In this document: positions 32,490 through 43,129 of the stretch, piece by piece | Layout: the number at the start of each line of letters is the position of its first letter | How positions within the stretch are numbered: the stretch's first letter is position 1 | NCBI GenBank assembly: GCA_963971165.1 | Contig: OZ020190.1 | Location: forward strand, 27,876,872-27,940,871 | DNA length: 64,000 nt | Direction: 5' to 3' | Source: Philopedon plagiatum | Taxonomy: Eukaryota > Arthropoda > Insecta > Coleoptera > Curculionidae | Notes under the pieces: model-generated | Seen by the model: the letters and a program-made list of their open reading frames with translations, nothing else | Told to the model about the DNA's origin: nothing | The model's database searches: none | Translations under genes and position numbers: made by a program

Positions 32490-33770
32490 AGATCAAAAAA
32501 AATGTCCTTAAAGTATGCCGTGAAATCAGTCACACATGTCTTGAATTATTACTCTTGAAAGGTAACATAGGTAAAATGTATAGGTGAATGAAAAATGGAA
32601 CTGTCAACTATTATTGTCGTCATTTCATAATACAGAATTAAAAAAAAACATATACAACAAAGAACCTAAAAATTATAAATTTAAACTAAATGAGAGACAT
32701 CCCCACCTTCTATTTCCAAACATGTTCTCATTCTTCTTTTTACAGCATCAAAAAGATTGGTGAGCACTTGGAGGAGTTGTTAATCTCCTGAAATTTATTT
32801 GTAATTCTAGCCCGTAGATCTAAATTTTCACAAGGGGTTTTGAAAAACGAGTTTTTAATGTGTGGCCATAAAAAAAGTCGCACGGCGTGAGATCTTGCAG
32901 GACCGTGGTGGCCACCTAGCTGGCATATTACGACTAACGATTCGGTCTTCGAAAAATTCGTACAAAAAATTTAAATTATCAAGAGTTGCGTGAATTGGTG
33001 CGCCGTCCTGCTGGAAGTAGCCTTGCCGCATCTCTTCATCGTTTAATGCGTTTACAAAATTATCTAAAATTTCGTTACGGTATCGCGTCGAATTGAGAGT
33101 CCCTTAAAAAAATCGGTCCAATTGACCTTCTTTTCGGTACCTATGGCTGCCTACACGCCATCTTTCTGTGAATGCAGAGGTTTCTCTATAAAGAAATGTG
33201 AATTTTCGGAACTCCATATTCTCATTTGTTGAGAATTTACATAACCAGAGAGGTAAAACCATCCCTCGTTAGTAAAAAAGTTTTTTTCTCAAATACCTTT
33301 TCATTATTATGCAAATTACCCATAATCCATTCTAAAAATTGCATTCGCTGCGACTTGTCGTTTGATAACAACTCTTGGACTGAGCTTAGACGATAAGCGT
33401 GCATATGCAGGTCACATTTCAGGATTGTATTTCAAGTTCCGTGGGATACATTTACTTGCTGGCTTAACCGCCGAATAGGGGTTTGCGGGTGTTTATTAAC
33501 AAATTGCCTCAATTCTTCTATTTTTCCCGTGTTGAATAAACCCACAGGCCATCAACTCTTCTACCATTTCTAAAGTAACTTTCGATCGTAATAACGTTTT
33601 GTTCTGCCGTGATTACCATATTTAATTTTCTCAAAAATAAAAGCTTCAGAAGATGACAGTTCTATTTTTCATTCACCTATACCTTTTACCTATGTTACCT
33701 TTCAAGAGTAATAATTCAAAATATGCGTGATTGATTCCACGGCATACTTTGAGGACTTTTTTTTTGATCT
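32490..33770 (-). mobile_element. Near-complete mariner-like element, 117-bp TIRs
   Basis: Flanked by TA on both sides (32488-32489; 33771-33772). Terminal inverted repeats of 117 bp (32490-32606 and 33654-33770) begin AGATCAAAAAAAA and run to TGTCA with few mismatches. Length 1,281 bp is typical for mariner elements, although 117-bp repeats are long for canonical mariners. It carries one decayed transposase gene on the minus strand. A deleted relative lies at 15147-15647. Confidence 0.9.
32681..33619 (-). pseudogene. Mariner-type transposase pseudogene
   Basis: The start MVITAEQNVITIESYFRNGR lies just inside the terminal repeat. Later segments are YVNSQQMRMWSSENSHFFIE, then GYFQQDGAPIHATLDNLNFL with the second catalytic Asp, EDRIVSRNMPARWPPRS and, after a frameshift, a PCDFFLWPHIKN-like block. 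The end RMRTCLEIEGGDVSHLV resembles the usual C-terminal GGHFEHL. Stops and at least three frameshifts. The first catalytic Asp region is hard to place. Confidence 0.85.
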
Positions 33771-34002
33771 TATAAATGATGATCTTTTTTGATTGTCATA
33801 AATGTATGCACCGTTGTCAAGCAATTTTGCTCAATATTTTAAATGTGGCACTTAGTTCCCTTCTGACAAGCATGAACCTATGGGCCAATGCAATGTAATA
33901 TTTAATATGCACTAGTGGCCACAAAATACAACTATAACTAAATTGATTGATAATTGTGAAACTACGAATTATTAAAAAATTTGTAACAATAACAATACTT
34001 AC

Positions 34003-34098
34003 TTTTTTAGCGTTTTCCTGATTATTATTATCAGCATGTGGAGCTGAAGGGGCCATAACGGATACGTTTGTCTGTGAAAGGAGTTCGTCACTTCCTCT
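34003..34098 (-). CDS. heph: heph/PTB exon, N-terminal RGSDEL segment (partial gene)
   Basis: A 96-bp exon read on the minus strand, 32 codons, phase 0 at both ends. It starts RGSDELLSQTNVSV and ends QENAKK. The preceding intron ends ...TTTTAG and the following one begins GTAAGT. PTB-family proteins carry the signature (K)RGSDEL near the N terminus, followed by a low-complexity Ser/Asn/Ala stretch ending in KK just before RRM1; this exon matches that layout and belongs to the nuclear-localisation region. It lies about 17.9 kb upstream of the next recognised exon in gene order, and the frames join without a shift. The start codon is not here: at least one upstream exon must lie at higher coordinates, and I could not find it up to 64 kb. 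The exon is short and low in complexity, so its identity rests on the signature, the splice sites and the joining frame. Confidence 0.85.
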
Positions 34099-34183
34099 CT
34101 AAAACAAATAAAAATAAATTGAGCTAAAATCAACAAACACAAAATACATAGTAAATAGTTGCGTCCATTCATCACATTTCAAG

Positions 34184-34193
<10 letters not shown>

Positions 34194-34254
<61 letters not shown>
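34194..34254. repeat. (AT)n microsatellite
   Basis: Pure AT tract bordering the palindromic MITE on the left. Confidence 0.95.
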
Positions 34255-34258
<4 letters not shown>

Positions 34259-35009
34259 GGTGTCCCAGGATAGGTGTTACGATAGGACAAATGGGTCAAA
34301 AAATTTTGAATTTGAAAATGGCATTTTGGGAACATGCCCCGCTTGGTCCAAAACTGAGGACTACAAAATTTCACTCGGATTGGTATTATACAGGGCGAGT
34401 TATAACTAAACATATGAAAAATGGCCAAGAGTAAAGTACTCTTATTTTTTCAAATGGGACAAAAGCTTAGTAGAAAAAGTTGTTCAGAAATGAAACTAAT
34501 ATTATAATTTGAAATTAGAGCTTTCTAGTCAATATTTTTATTTTTGTCAAATTTTTTGAAATGTAATAGTACATTTTCCACCAATATCGTATTACAATAC
34601 ATTATTAGGCAATACCTGGTAAATGTACATATTACATGTTAGAAAACGTAGTTTCCAAGTATAATAAAAAACCGAATACGATAGTGGTGGAAAATCTACT
34701 ATTACATTTCAAAAAATTTGACAAAAATAAAAATATTGACTAGAAAGCTGTAATTTCAAATTATGATATTAGTTACATTTCTGAACAACTTTTTCTACTA
34801 AGCTTTTGTTCCATTTGGACAAATAAGAGTACTTTACTCTTGGCCATTTTTCATATTTTTAGTTATAACTCGCCCTGTATAATACCAATCCGAGTGAAAT
34901 TTTGTATTCCTCAGTTTTAGACCAAGCGGGGCATGTTCCCAAAATGCCATTTTCAAATTCAAAATTTTTTGACCCATTTGTCCTATCGTAACACCTATCC
35001 TGGGACACC

Positions 35010-35017
<8 letters not shown>
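34255..35017. mobile_element. Palindromic Tc1/mariner-type MITE in (AT)n
   Basis: About 760 bp. Left end ACAGGGTGTCCCAGGATAGG and its complement at the right end. Arms of about 340 bp are near-perfect inverted repeats around a short centre. Both ends sit in TA repeats, consistent with a TA target. Frames reading (IY)n into GCPRIGVTIGQ are artefacts of this structure. No transposase. Confidence 0.85.

Positions 35018-35089
<72 letters not shown>
35018..35089. repeat. (AT)n microsatellite
   Basis: Pure AT tract on the right side of the MITE. Confidence 0.95.
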
Positions 35090-35092
<3 letters not shown>

Positions 35093-35531
35093 GAAGAAAA
35101 TAACGGGGAAAAAACAGTCTGTAAGGTAGTGCTAGACACGTATTTCGTGCTTATTAGCACTCATCAGTAGCACATAACCAAGTTATTAGGTGAGAAACTT
35201 GGAAGTTGGAAAAAGGAAAAAAGGAACACAAAGAGTTCACAGACCAGGGACCTTCAAGCCCATTTGAGGTTTATCTGTCGGGTGACCCATGGTTTGCGGG
35301 CAACAACCCAACATCACCACAGAGGCTGCAATAGCACCTGCGTCAAACCTCTAACCCCAAGGAATAAGAAGGTAAAGAATTAACGACAGGAAAATATACA
35401 AAAAGTGAAGAAAATATCGGGGAAAAAACTGTCTGTAAGGTAGTGCTAGACACGTGTCTAGCACTACCTTACAAACAGTTTTTTCCCCGTTATTTTCACT
35501 TTTTGTATATTTTCCTGTCGTTAATTCTTTA

Positions 35532-35532
<1 letters not shown>
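35088..35532. mobile_element. Penelope-type terminal repeat fragment, head-to-head
   Basis: 35088-35400 is one copy starting GTGAAGAAAATAACGGGG. The same start recurs directly at 35404-35454, then turns into its own inverse at 35455-35532. The inversion point is the palindrome ACACGTGT. There is no coding region. The hammerhead at 35129-35173 and the inverted repeat-unit organisation point to Penelope-like terminal repeats. Confidence 0.65.
35129..35173 (-). ncRNA. Hammerhead ribozyme, canonical
   Basis: Minus-strand RNA in order: GTGCTA (stem I), CTGATGA (core), GTGCT-AATA-AGCAC (stem II, 5 bp with a tetraloop), GAAA (core), ATAC/GTGT with no loop (stem III, one G-T wobble), C at the cleavage site of GTC, TAGCAC (stem I, pairs all six bases with GTGCTA). 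Every invariant base is present. Minimal stem III is typical of the retroelement-associated class and may need dimerisation to cleave. Confidence 0.9.

Positions 35533-35533
<1 letters not shown>

Positions 35534-35567
<34 letters not shown>
35534..35567. repeat. (AT)n microsatellite
   Basis: AT tract forming the left border of the 413-bp array. Confidence 0.95.
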
Positions 35568-35568
<1 letters not shown>

Positions 35569-35570
<2 letters not shown>

Positions 35571-37726
35571 AAATGGAAGATTTCTTGGCCTATAGGTAAT
35601 ATAATAAATGTAAATGCGAAGATTTACTTCTTCGCTAGTGCAGCGAAAAGGCCGTGAATGAAAAATAAAAATAATGAGGACTATCTTTGATTCTGGTCTG
35701 GGTGACCTCCTGCTATCGATTTCTGGGCCCTTACCCATCAGCGGGCAGGCTTACACCCAGGGTGGCTGAAGAACAGACCACGATTTGACCAGAATCAAAG
35801 AGAGTCCTTATATCCAAAATGTTCGGAAAGGATGGGTAAGATGTAGTGGCTCGCGCCAACTAGTTCACCCAGTGTTGCTCCAAAAATGTTTGGCTGCTAA
35901 CACAATAATACTCGAAAGTATGTCGAATGTCGATTTTCTCGACGTCGACGGTACAAATGCACCATTGTACAACAATAGTAGAAAAATGGAAGATTTCTTG
36001 GCCTATAGGTAATATAATAAATGTAAATGCGAAGATTTACTTCTTCGCTAGTGCAGCGAAAAGGCCGTGAATGAAAAATAAAAATAATGAGGACTATCTT
36101 TGATTCTGGTCTGGGTGACCTCCTGCTATCGATTTCTGGGCCCTTACCCATCAGCGGGCAGGCTTACACCCAGGGTGGCTGAAGAACAGACCACGATTTG
36201 ACCAGAATCAAAGAGAGTCCTTATATCCAAAATGTTCGGAAAGGATGGGTAAGATGTAGTGGCTCGCGCCAACTAGTTCACCCAGTGTTGCTCCAAAAAT
36301 GTTTGGCTGCTAACACAATAATACTCGAAAGTATGTCGAATGTCGATTTTCTCGACGTCGAACGGTACAAATGCACCATTGTACAACAATAGTAGAAAAA
36401 TGGAAGATTTCTTGGCCTATAGGTAATATAATAAATGTAAATGCGAAGATTTACTTCTTCGCTAGTGCAGCGAAAAGGCCGTGAATGAAAAATAAAAATA
36501 ATGAGGACTATCTTTGATTCTGGTCTGGGTGACCTCCTGCTATCGATTTCTGGGCCCTTACCCATCAGCGGGCAGGCTTACACCCAGGGTGGCTGAAGAA
36601 CAGACCACGATTTGACCAGAATCAAAGAGAGTCCTTATATCCAAAATGTTCGGAAAGGATGGGTAAGATGTAGTGGCTCGCGCCAACTAGTTCACCCAGT
36701 GTTGCTCCAAAAATGTTTGGCTGCTAACACAATAATACTCGAAAGTATGTCGAATGTCGATTTTCTCGACGTCGACGGTACAAATGCACCATTGTACAAC
36801 AATAGTAGAAAAATGGAAGATTTCTTGGCCTATAGGTAATATAATAAATGTAAATGCGAAGATTTACTTCTTCGCTAGTGCAGCGAAAAGGCCGTGAATG
36901 AAAAATATTACCTATAGGCCAAGAAATCTTCCATTTTTCTACTATTGTTGTACAATGGTGCATTTGTACCGTCGACGTCGAGAAAATCGACATTCGACAT
37001 ACTTTCGAGTATTATTGTGTTAGCAGCCAAACATTTTTGGAGCAACACTGGGTGAACTAGTTGGCGCGAGCCACTACATCTTACCCATCCTTTCCGAACA
37101 TTTTGGATATAAGGACTCTCTTTGATTCTGGTCAAATCGTGGTCTGTTCTTCAGCCACCCTGGGTGTAAGCCTGCCCGCTGATGGGTAAGGGCCCAGAAA
37201 TCGATAGCAGGAGGTCACCCAGACCAGAATCAAAGATAGTCCTCATTATTTTTATTTTTCATTCACGGCCTTTTCGCTGCACTACCGAAGAAGTAAATCT
37301 TCGCATTTACATTTATTATATTACCTATAGGCCAAGAAATCTTCCATTTTTCTACTATTGTTGTACAATGGTGCATTTGTACCGTCGACGTCGAGAAAAT
37401 CGACATTCGACATACTTTCGAGTATTATTGTGTTAGCAGCCAAACATTTTTGGAGCAACACTGGGTGAACTAGTTGGCGCGAGCCACTACATCTTACCCA
37501 TCCTTTCCGAACATTTTGGATATAAGGACTCTCTTTGATTCTGGTCAAATCGTGGTCTGTTCTTCAGCCACCCTGGGTGTAAGCCTGCCCGCTGATGGGT
37601 AAGGGCCCAGAAATCGATAGCAGGAGGTCACCCAGACCAGAATCAAAGATAGTCCTCATTATTTTTATTTTTCATTCACGGCCTTTTCGCTGCACTAGCG
37701 AAGAAGTAAATCTTCGCATTTACATT

Positions 37727-37733
<7 letters not shown>
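35569..37733. repeat. 413-bp tandem array with an internal inversion
   Basis: About 3.2 units in one orientation (35569-36906), then about 2 units inverted (36907-37733). Periods are 413, 414 and 413 bp, and the 414 is one extra A near 36361. Copies are almost identical (another difference near 37282). Each unit holds a hairpin: GGACTATCTTTGATTCTGGTC (written here with its partner about 90 bp on) pairs with GACCAGAATCAAAGAGAGTCC. The repeated 75- and 84-codon frames are the unit read in its open frames, not genes. (AT)n tracts bound both ends. A diverged single unit lies at 50436-50530. Confidence 0.9.
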
Positions 37734-37816
<83 letters not shown>

Positions 37817-37827
37817 GTGTGTGTGTA
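37731..37827. repeat. (AT)n/(GT)n microsatellite
   Basis: Long AT tract followed by a short GTGTGTGTGT run at the right end of the array. Confidence 0.95.
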
Positions 37828-38365
37828 TAAATTAAAATTTAATAAATATCGATAGATTGTAGACTCATTTTTAATAACTCTCATACACAATCAATAAACG
37901 GAATATACAGAAACCTAAAATACATTGTACTATAGTTTTTCAGACATTTATATAAAACAAAAAAATATTTTCTCCGTATCTGAAGAATCTAAAGGAAGAG
38001 GGTTCGCGTCATCTTATACGTAATCAGGTTAACTTACGTTTCAAACTGGTTTATAATTACAATTTTATTATGTGTATTAAGTTGAGTTTAAATTGAGAAG
38101 TGTAGAACTAAGAGGATGTTTCAGTTTAATCAAAAACACGAAAGAGCCGGACTAAATTCTGTAAATTCAACAGCATATGATTTCATTCAATCACGGTAAT
38201 ATAATAATGTGAAAACAGATCTGAGAATTAACAAAGGTTACAACTGTTGTGAAATTGCTCCGGATCCACCCTTTTTTCCTGATCCATTACACTGCGATCA
38301 TCATCTTCTGGAAAACTATTTTTACTTTCTTAATAGAAAACCATAGTGACATAAGTAAATAACGG
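37828..38365. other. No gene recognised
   Basis: AT-rich; nothing recognised. Confidence 0.4.
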
Positions 38366-38744
38366 CCAGATTCTCCAAAGCTAGACTGGTCTAATTTGAG
38401 AACCAAAAGTTTTAAAGTGACAAGTGTAAGAATAGGACAACTATGTTTTATACTATGAATTTGTTTCTGAGCTTTTTCGCAAATTCATAAAGAAAAAGGT
38501 AATTTTGTAAGTACCTACTGTCCACAGCAATACAATTAAATTCATTCTAGCAACACATTCCAAGATGAAAATTATTTGGAAACTAAGTAAATCGCTGATA
38601 TACCTACATATTAGAATAACTTATAAGTTTTTAATGACGATTTATTAATAATGACACGAAAAAACCTGTCAAAACCATACTGATCAACTAGATCTTAATT
38701 TAAACCAGTACAAAATCTTAAACCATCTTAGTGAATCTGAATGT
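38366..38744 (+). mobile_element. Repeat A, copy 4
   Basis: Full-length, CCAGATTCTCCAAAGCTAG to GTGAATCTGAATGT. Confidence 0.8.
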
Positions 38745-39369
38745 AAAAAATGAATTGTGTATTGAAACATGTAAAATTGAAATTGTAAATAATAACAACA
38801 AACATATTTTTAATCAAATTTCTGGTTTCGTGAAATCACTCGTCGTATACATTATTTTTAAAATCTTATTATTTTTAGCAATAAATCTGCTCTTATTTCA
38901 ACAAACAGATTGAAAAATAAGACGAACAGTAAACGGAATATGAAAAAAATTTCAGTAAATCTCTTATCAAAACGTTATTTACATATGCTTCTCCGAGATT
39001 TTCTCCTATGAATACATCTTATATAGAACGAGAGAACGGTTTCTCATAATCCGATGTACTACGACGAGCAGGACCTTTTAAAGCGTCCAACAAGCCAAAT
39101 ATAAAATATCGATACCTTTTGTGAGTTTCGCATTTTGTATTCCTCGGATACTTAAAAGATTCCATTTTGATGATAAATCCTTTCTTAAATGGCGCTTTCA
39201 AAAATGAAAAGGAGATCGATTAAATATAGTAGCTTTTAAGTTGTATCTCGGTTTCTGTAATCATTACTGATATATGAAGAAAAATAAAAACTAAAATTAA
39301 TATAAGGAATATCACACTCTGAAAAATGACTATTGTAATTTCTGAGCAATCTAGAAGTAAAGGCATTTT
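38745..39369. other. No gene recognised
   Basis: AT-rich; the part from about 39010 may belong to the non-LTR remnant that follows but could not be aligned. Confidence 0.35.
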
Positions 39370-39740
39370 GACCATAGTTAGTAGGGTGCGATCTTGCCTT
39401 GTTCTCTCGTAGGGACCAAAAATCGGACTTCTTCAAGCAAACTTTTGCAGCAAATTGTACCCCTTATTAATTTGTATAGGAAGATTAGCAACGATTTCCT
39501 GCGACGGTGTTCTACGCACGCTTTACATACCACAAAGAAGTAGTCGGGTTTCGCGTGAGACATTTCGGTAGGGAAATCTATAAGTTTGAAGAGAAAATAT
39601 TTGACAAATTTGTCTTGGACCCTCTCGATTTTGCTAATGTGGCATTGATAATTAGGATTCCATATAACGGAGCAGTATTCAAGTAATGATCGAACCAGGC
39701 AGTTGTATGTACAGAGCCATAAGAGCCTTCATGCCCTGAA
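39370..39740 (-). pseudogene. Non-LTR retrotransposon ORF2 C-terminal remnant
   Basis: Minus strand: YNCLVRSLLEYCSVIWNPNY then QCHISKIERVQDKFVKYFLF, then MSHAKPDYFFVVCKACVEHR and RRKSLLIFLYKLIRG. This is the LY..LVRSILEY.SV.W.P.Y...I..IE..Q..F..F region that follows the RT in jockey/CR1-type elements. It continues in one frame to about 39378, with frame changes further on. The RT core is absent. Confidence 0.75.
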
Positions 39741-39752
39741 TGTGAAGAAAAT

Positions 39753-39850
39753 CCTTTTTTTGTTAATAAAGACCAAAATAAATGGATAACCGCAACCGCT
39801 ATAAACATTTAATTTATGTAGAGAATATAAAAAAAATATTCCCTATTGTC
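39753..39850 (+). mobile_element. Repeat B, terminal fragment
   Basis: TTAATAAAGACCAAAATAAA to ATATTCCCTATTG matches the far end of the 43-45 kb B copy, including the terminal repeat. Confidence 0.7.
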
Positions 39851-39888
39851 AAATTTGGCCGGCAATAGTCTTCGCAACGTAAACCTTT

Positions 39889-40005
39889 ACGTTCAGATTC
39901 ACTAAACGGGTTTAAAATTTAGTACTGGTTTAAAAGTTTAGTTTAGTCATTGTTAATAAGTCGATATTAAAAACTTATGAGTTATTCTAATTACTTTGAT
40001 CTCCA
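39889..40005 (-). mobile_element. Repeat A, copy 5 (partial)
   Basis: Starts ACGTTCAGATTCACTAAACGG, loses the centre, and breaks off after the AACTTATGAGTTATTCT block. Confidence 0.75.
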
Positions 40006-40640
40006 ATCACTTGTCGAAAAGTTTCCTTATATCTGATGACGTAAATAAACCCTCACCCTTCGCTTTCCTTAATATTTTGTATATTTTACCACTGAAACAC
40101 ATTTTTATGGCTTTACCGATTAAATCGCATTAAAAAATTCGAAGTTTTTTCGTTACGACGACGACGTCTACAGCACAGCACAGCAAAACTCCATGTAACA
40201 TTTAATCGTTTGTAAGAAGATTACACTTTAGAATTTTACTGCGGAAACTTTTCTTTTGTTACTAAATGACTTTTCTTTAAAATAAAATTTATATTTATTT
40301 GTGTTTTACAGATTAAGTAGAATTTCCAAGTTTCTTAATAAGTTCACAGAGTACCTACACACAAAAAAAATTCTATAGTCAAGAATAAAATACTCTACTT
40401 AAGTATATCGCGTACTTGCATATACGCAAATTATGTTAAACTCATAACAAGAATTAAATTTGCTTGTAATACTTTGTTGAGCCAAGAATACGAAATTTTT
40501 GGGTTAAGGAGATTATTTCCTGACAGAATTATATTTCCAAGAAGAATAAAACAATACTAACCCCCTTCGTCATAAATAATATATTTCAATCTTTGTTTTA
40601 CGCATGCAGTATTTATTCCTATATAGCAAATAAGACAATT
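40006..40640. other. Repeat H copy; otherwise nothing
   Basis: About 40370-40540 is the inverted match of the repeat at 29.75-30.15 kb. GAC/CAGCA simple repeats lie near 40155-40185. Confidence 0.45.
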
Positions 40641-41001
40641 ACTTTCAGATTCACTAAGAAGGTTTAATATTTAGAACAGGTTTAAATTAAGGTCTTCTAG
40701 TTGGTCAGTAATGTTTATAAGTCATTGTTAATAAGTCGTCATTAAAAACATGAATTATTTCAGCGATCTGCTTGGTTTCCACATGATTTTCATCTTGGAA
40801 CGGGTTGCTAGAATGAACTTAGTTCTATTATTGTCAAAAGTACGTAGTAAAATTGCCATTTTCTTTATAAATTTGTAAAAAACCTTAAAAACAAATTCAT
40901 AGTATAAAACTTAGTTTTGATTGGGTTGGGATTATTCTTACACTTGTCAGTTTAAAACTTTTGGTTGGCAAATAAGATCGGGCTAGCGTTGGAGAATCTG
41001 G
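40641..41001 (-). mobile_element. Repeat A, copy 6
   Basis: Near full-length inverted copy. A more diverged plus-strand copy follows at about 41015-41250, carrying an 18-bp tandem duplication (AACACAAGTGTTAAATAA). Confidence 0.75.
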
Positions 41002-41252
41002 GCGTTAGGTTTTGTACTGTTAATTTATTTCAGAGTTTTTCGCGAATTTTAAAGAAAAAAGAAGCTAAAATCATTTTCACAGTACATTTCAATAAAAAAA
41101 TTAAATTGGTAAACAAGTAAATCGAGGAAATAATAGAATATAACACAAGTGTTAAATAACACAAGTGTTAAATAACACGTAATAAACAATTTGACAACCA
41201 ATGGCCATAACCTAACTATTTAACCATAAGAACCTAAATTTAAAACCGATTT

Positions 41253-41680
41253 ATGGTTTGCGGATTAGGTGTTGGTGGAACTCCAAAGTGTGTATTAGGT
41301 CAGAAACACTTTCGAGTATTCAGGAAAAGGAATGATTTTCATATGTCATTACCGACAAGACGACAAGAGCTACATCGCTTGCCTCATGCCAAAAACGTAA
41401 TCGAAAATAATATCAGAACCAAATTACGCAAGAAACCATTGTGGCTAACTGTCAATAAGACAACTGACTGACAAAACAATATAGTGGGTAGAAAATATCT
41501 GGATTATATAAAATATGTTCTACCAGTGAGTGTCTACGTCATGGACGTGACAATGATATTAAAAAATTTCGCATATACGAATATTACGTTATTAGAGCAG
41601 AACATTCATTTTCGAAATGTAGTGCAAATTCGCTTCAAAGCAAAAGGTCTTTATCGGCAGATACAATGGAGTTTTTAAGT
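41253..41680 (+). pseudogene. hAT-type transposase fragment
   Basis: GVGGTPKCVLGQKHFRVFRK, then LPHAKNVIENNIRTKLRKK and PLWLTVNKTTD correspond to the hAT/CGGBP1-like run ...GIPL..L....FR.FL ... STLRK ... I..IR..L..K.LW(L/V)S(V/I)DETTD. A stop follows TTD and the next segment does not match well. It is a relative of the element at 12.5-14.5 kb but clearly another subfamily. Confidence 0.6.
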
Positions 41681-43129
41681 AATGATGCAAGTGTACGCAG
41701 AGACACATCAGCAACCATTATTTAATACGAACTCATATGTAAGTCCTTAAACATATATTTTTATGAGCATATTGCTTAAAAGCATTTTTTCATTATATCG
41801 AAAAAGCCGTCCTATTAAATATTTTTAATCTAATTTATCTGCAAGACTAAGATCATCGAGAAGCAATTAATAAAAAAATTCGCGACGCTGGTATGTAACT
41901 CAAAATTATGACCGATCTTTGTGTCAACCGATTTTGTTACTACACGTCAAGGATTGGTAATAATAAATATAAAATTATAAACTAAGTCAGATTTAGGTAA
42001 AACATAAAACCGCAGTTTTCGTTTTCATTTTTTTTTTGTTCGTTCAAGTGTAATGGAGCTAAATTGCATACTAACAGTCAAAACTATTAAGCTTTTTTGA
42101 CCTATTATTTAAAATGTGTTGTTTCATTCAGATATCATTAGTTATCGAATGAATAGAGCGCCCAATGTTTGCAGATCGCGTCCACTGTATTTACATTTTG
42201 GCTTTTTTCATACAAATATACACAAAACCAATTGTTTAATATTTGCTTTGAAGCTTAAACAAGGGCGCTGGATGATAACGATATGGCATGCCATCAGGGT
42301 GTTAATAGCCATAATGAGTGAAAAAACCGAATAGCCAAATTAATTAACACCGAAATTTAAAGTATATTAGAGTTGTGACACACATTAGCTTTAGGTTTCC
42401 TTAATGATCTTAATACAAAATATAAAATTGGGCTTTAGCAGAATTATGTTAAGTAAAATGCACTCCAATAAAATAAATTCTAAATTTGGCTCGAAAATTA
42501 TTTCAAAAATTTGCACTAAATTTAAAGTAACATGAAGTCCAAATCAAAACTTTGCTTTTAGAGCTCCTTCATCTTTAACAGAATAAATCTATTTTATCAA
42601 AAATATTGGTAAAATGAAAGAAGTGTAATTAAATTAAGCATACTCATTGCAACACCGAAAAAATAAAGCTTTTGAAATAAATTCATAGAAAGTAATCAAA
42701 ACAAGATCTTGTAATTTCAAAGGAATTTGATTTGAGAGCCGCATTCTCTATAATAAAATTCTAATGTTTTTTAAGTAATTCTTTGTAGAAATACTAAAAA
42801 TAAACTCCAATGAATACCGCCGCGGCCAGTCCTATTGTTATTGTTATTATTTGTTTGCCTGTTGCGTAGTCATGTCGCGTGCGTCTTTTCTAATGTCGCC
42901 CTTATAGAAGAGAACGAGTATCCACAGGCTTATTGGTTTTACTGACGTCTTGTCGTTGTGCTTGTTATTGGTGTAGTCACCAATGGCACCGTGGGCACTA
43001 CAATGTGTCGTATTATAGATCTATGGCATATCATTATTTATGGGTGTGGAAGTAAGAACTACTTAACTCAAGAAAATACGTTTGTTGTATGTTGTATTTA
43101 GATGGCTGCTTCTTTTTAAAATAATGATC
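41681..43129. other. No gene recognised
   Basis: AT-rich. 42480-42570 is the repeat shared with 80-170. 42815-43010 is unique and GC-richer. Nothing coding recognised. Confidence 0.4.

Noticed and set aside
34099..35160. Frames with long (IY)n runs followed by a GCPRIGVTIGQ-type sequence
   Set aside because: Translation of (AT)n plus the arms of a palindromic MITE; the same peptide appears on both strands because the element is an inverted repeat.
35785..37548. Repeated 75- and 84-codon frames that look like a tandem gene family
   Set aside because: They are the open frames of the 413-bp satellite unit, present on both strands, with no domain and no splice or start context.
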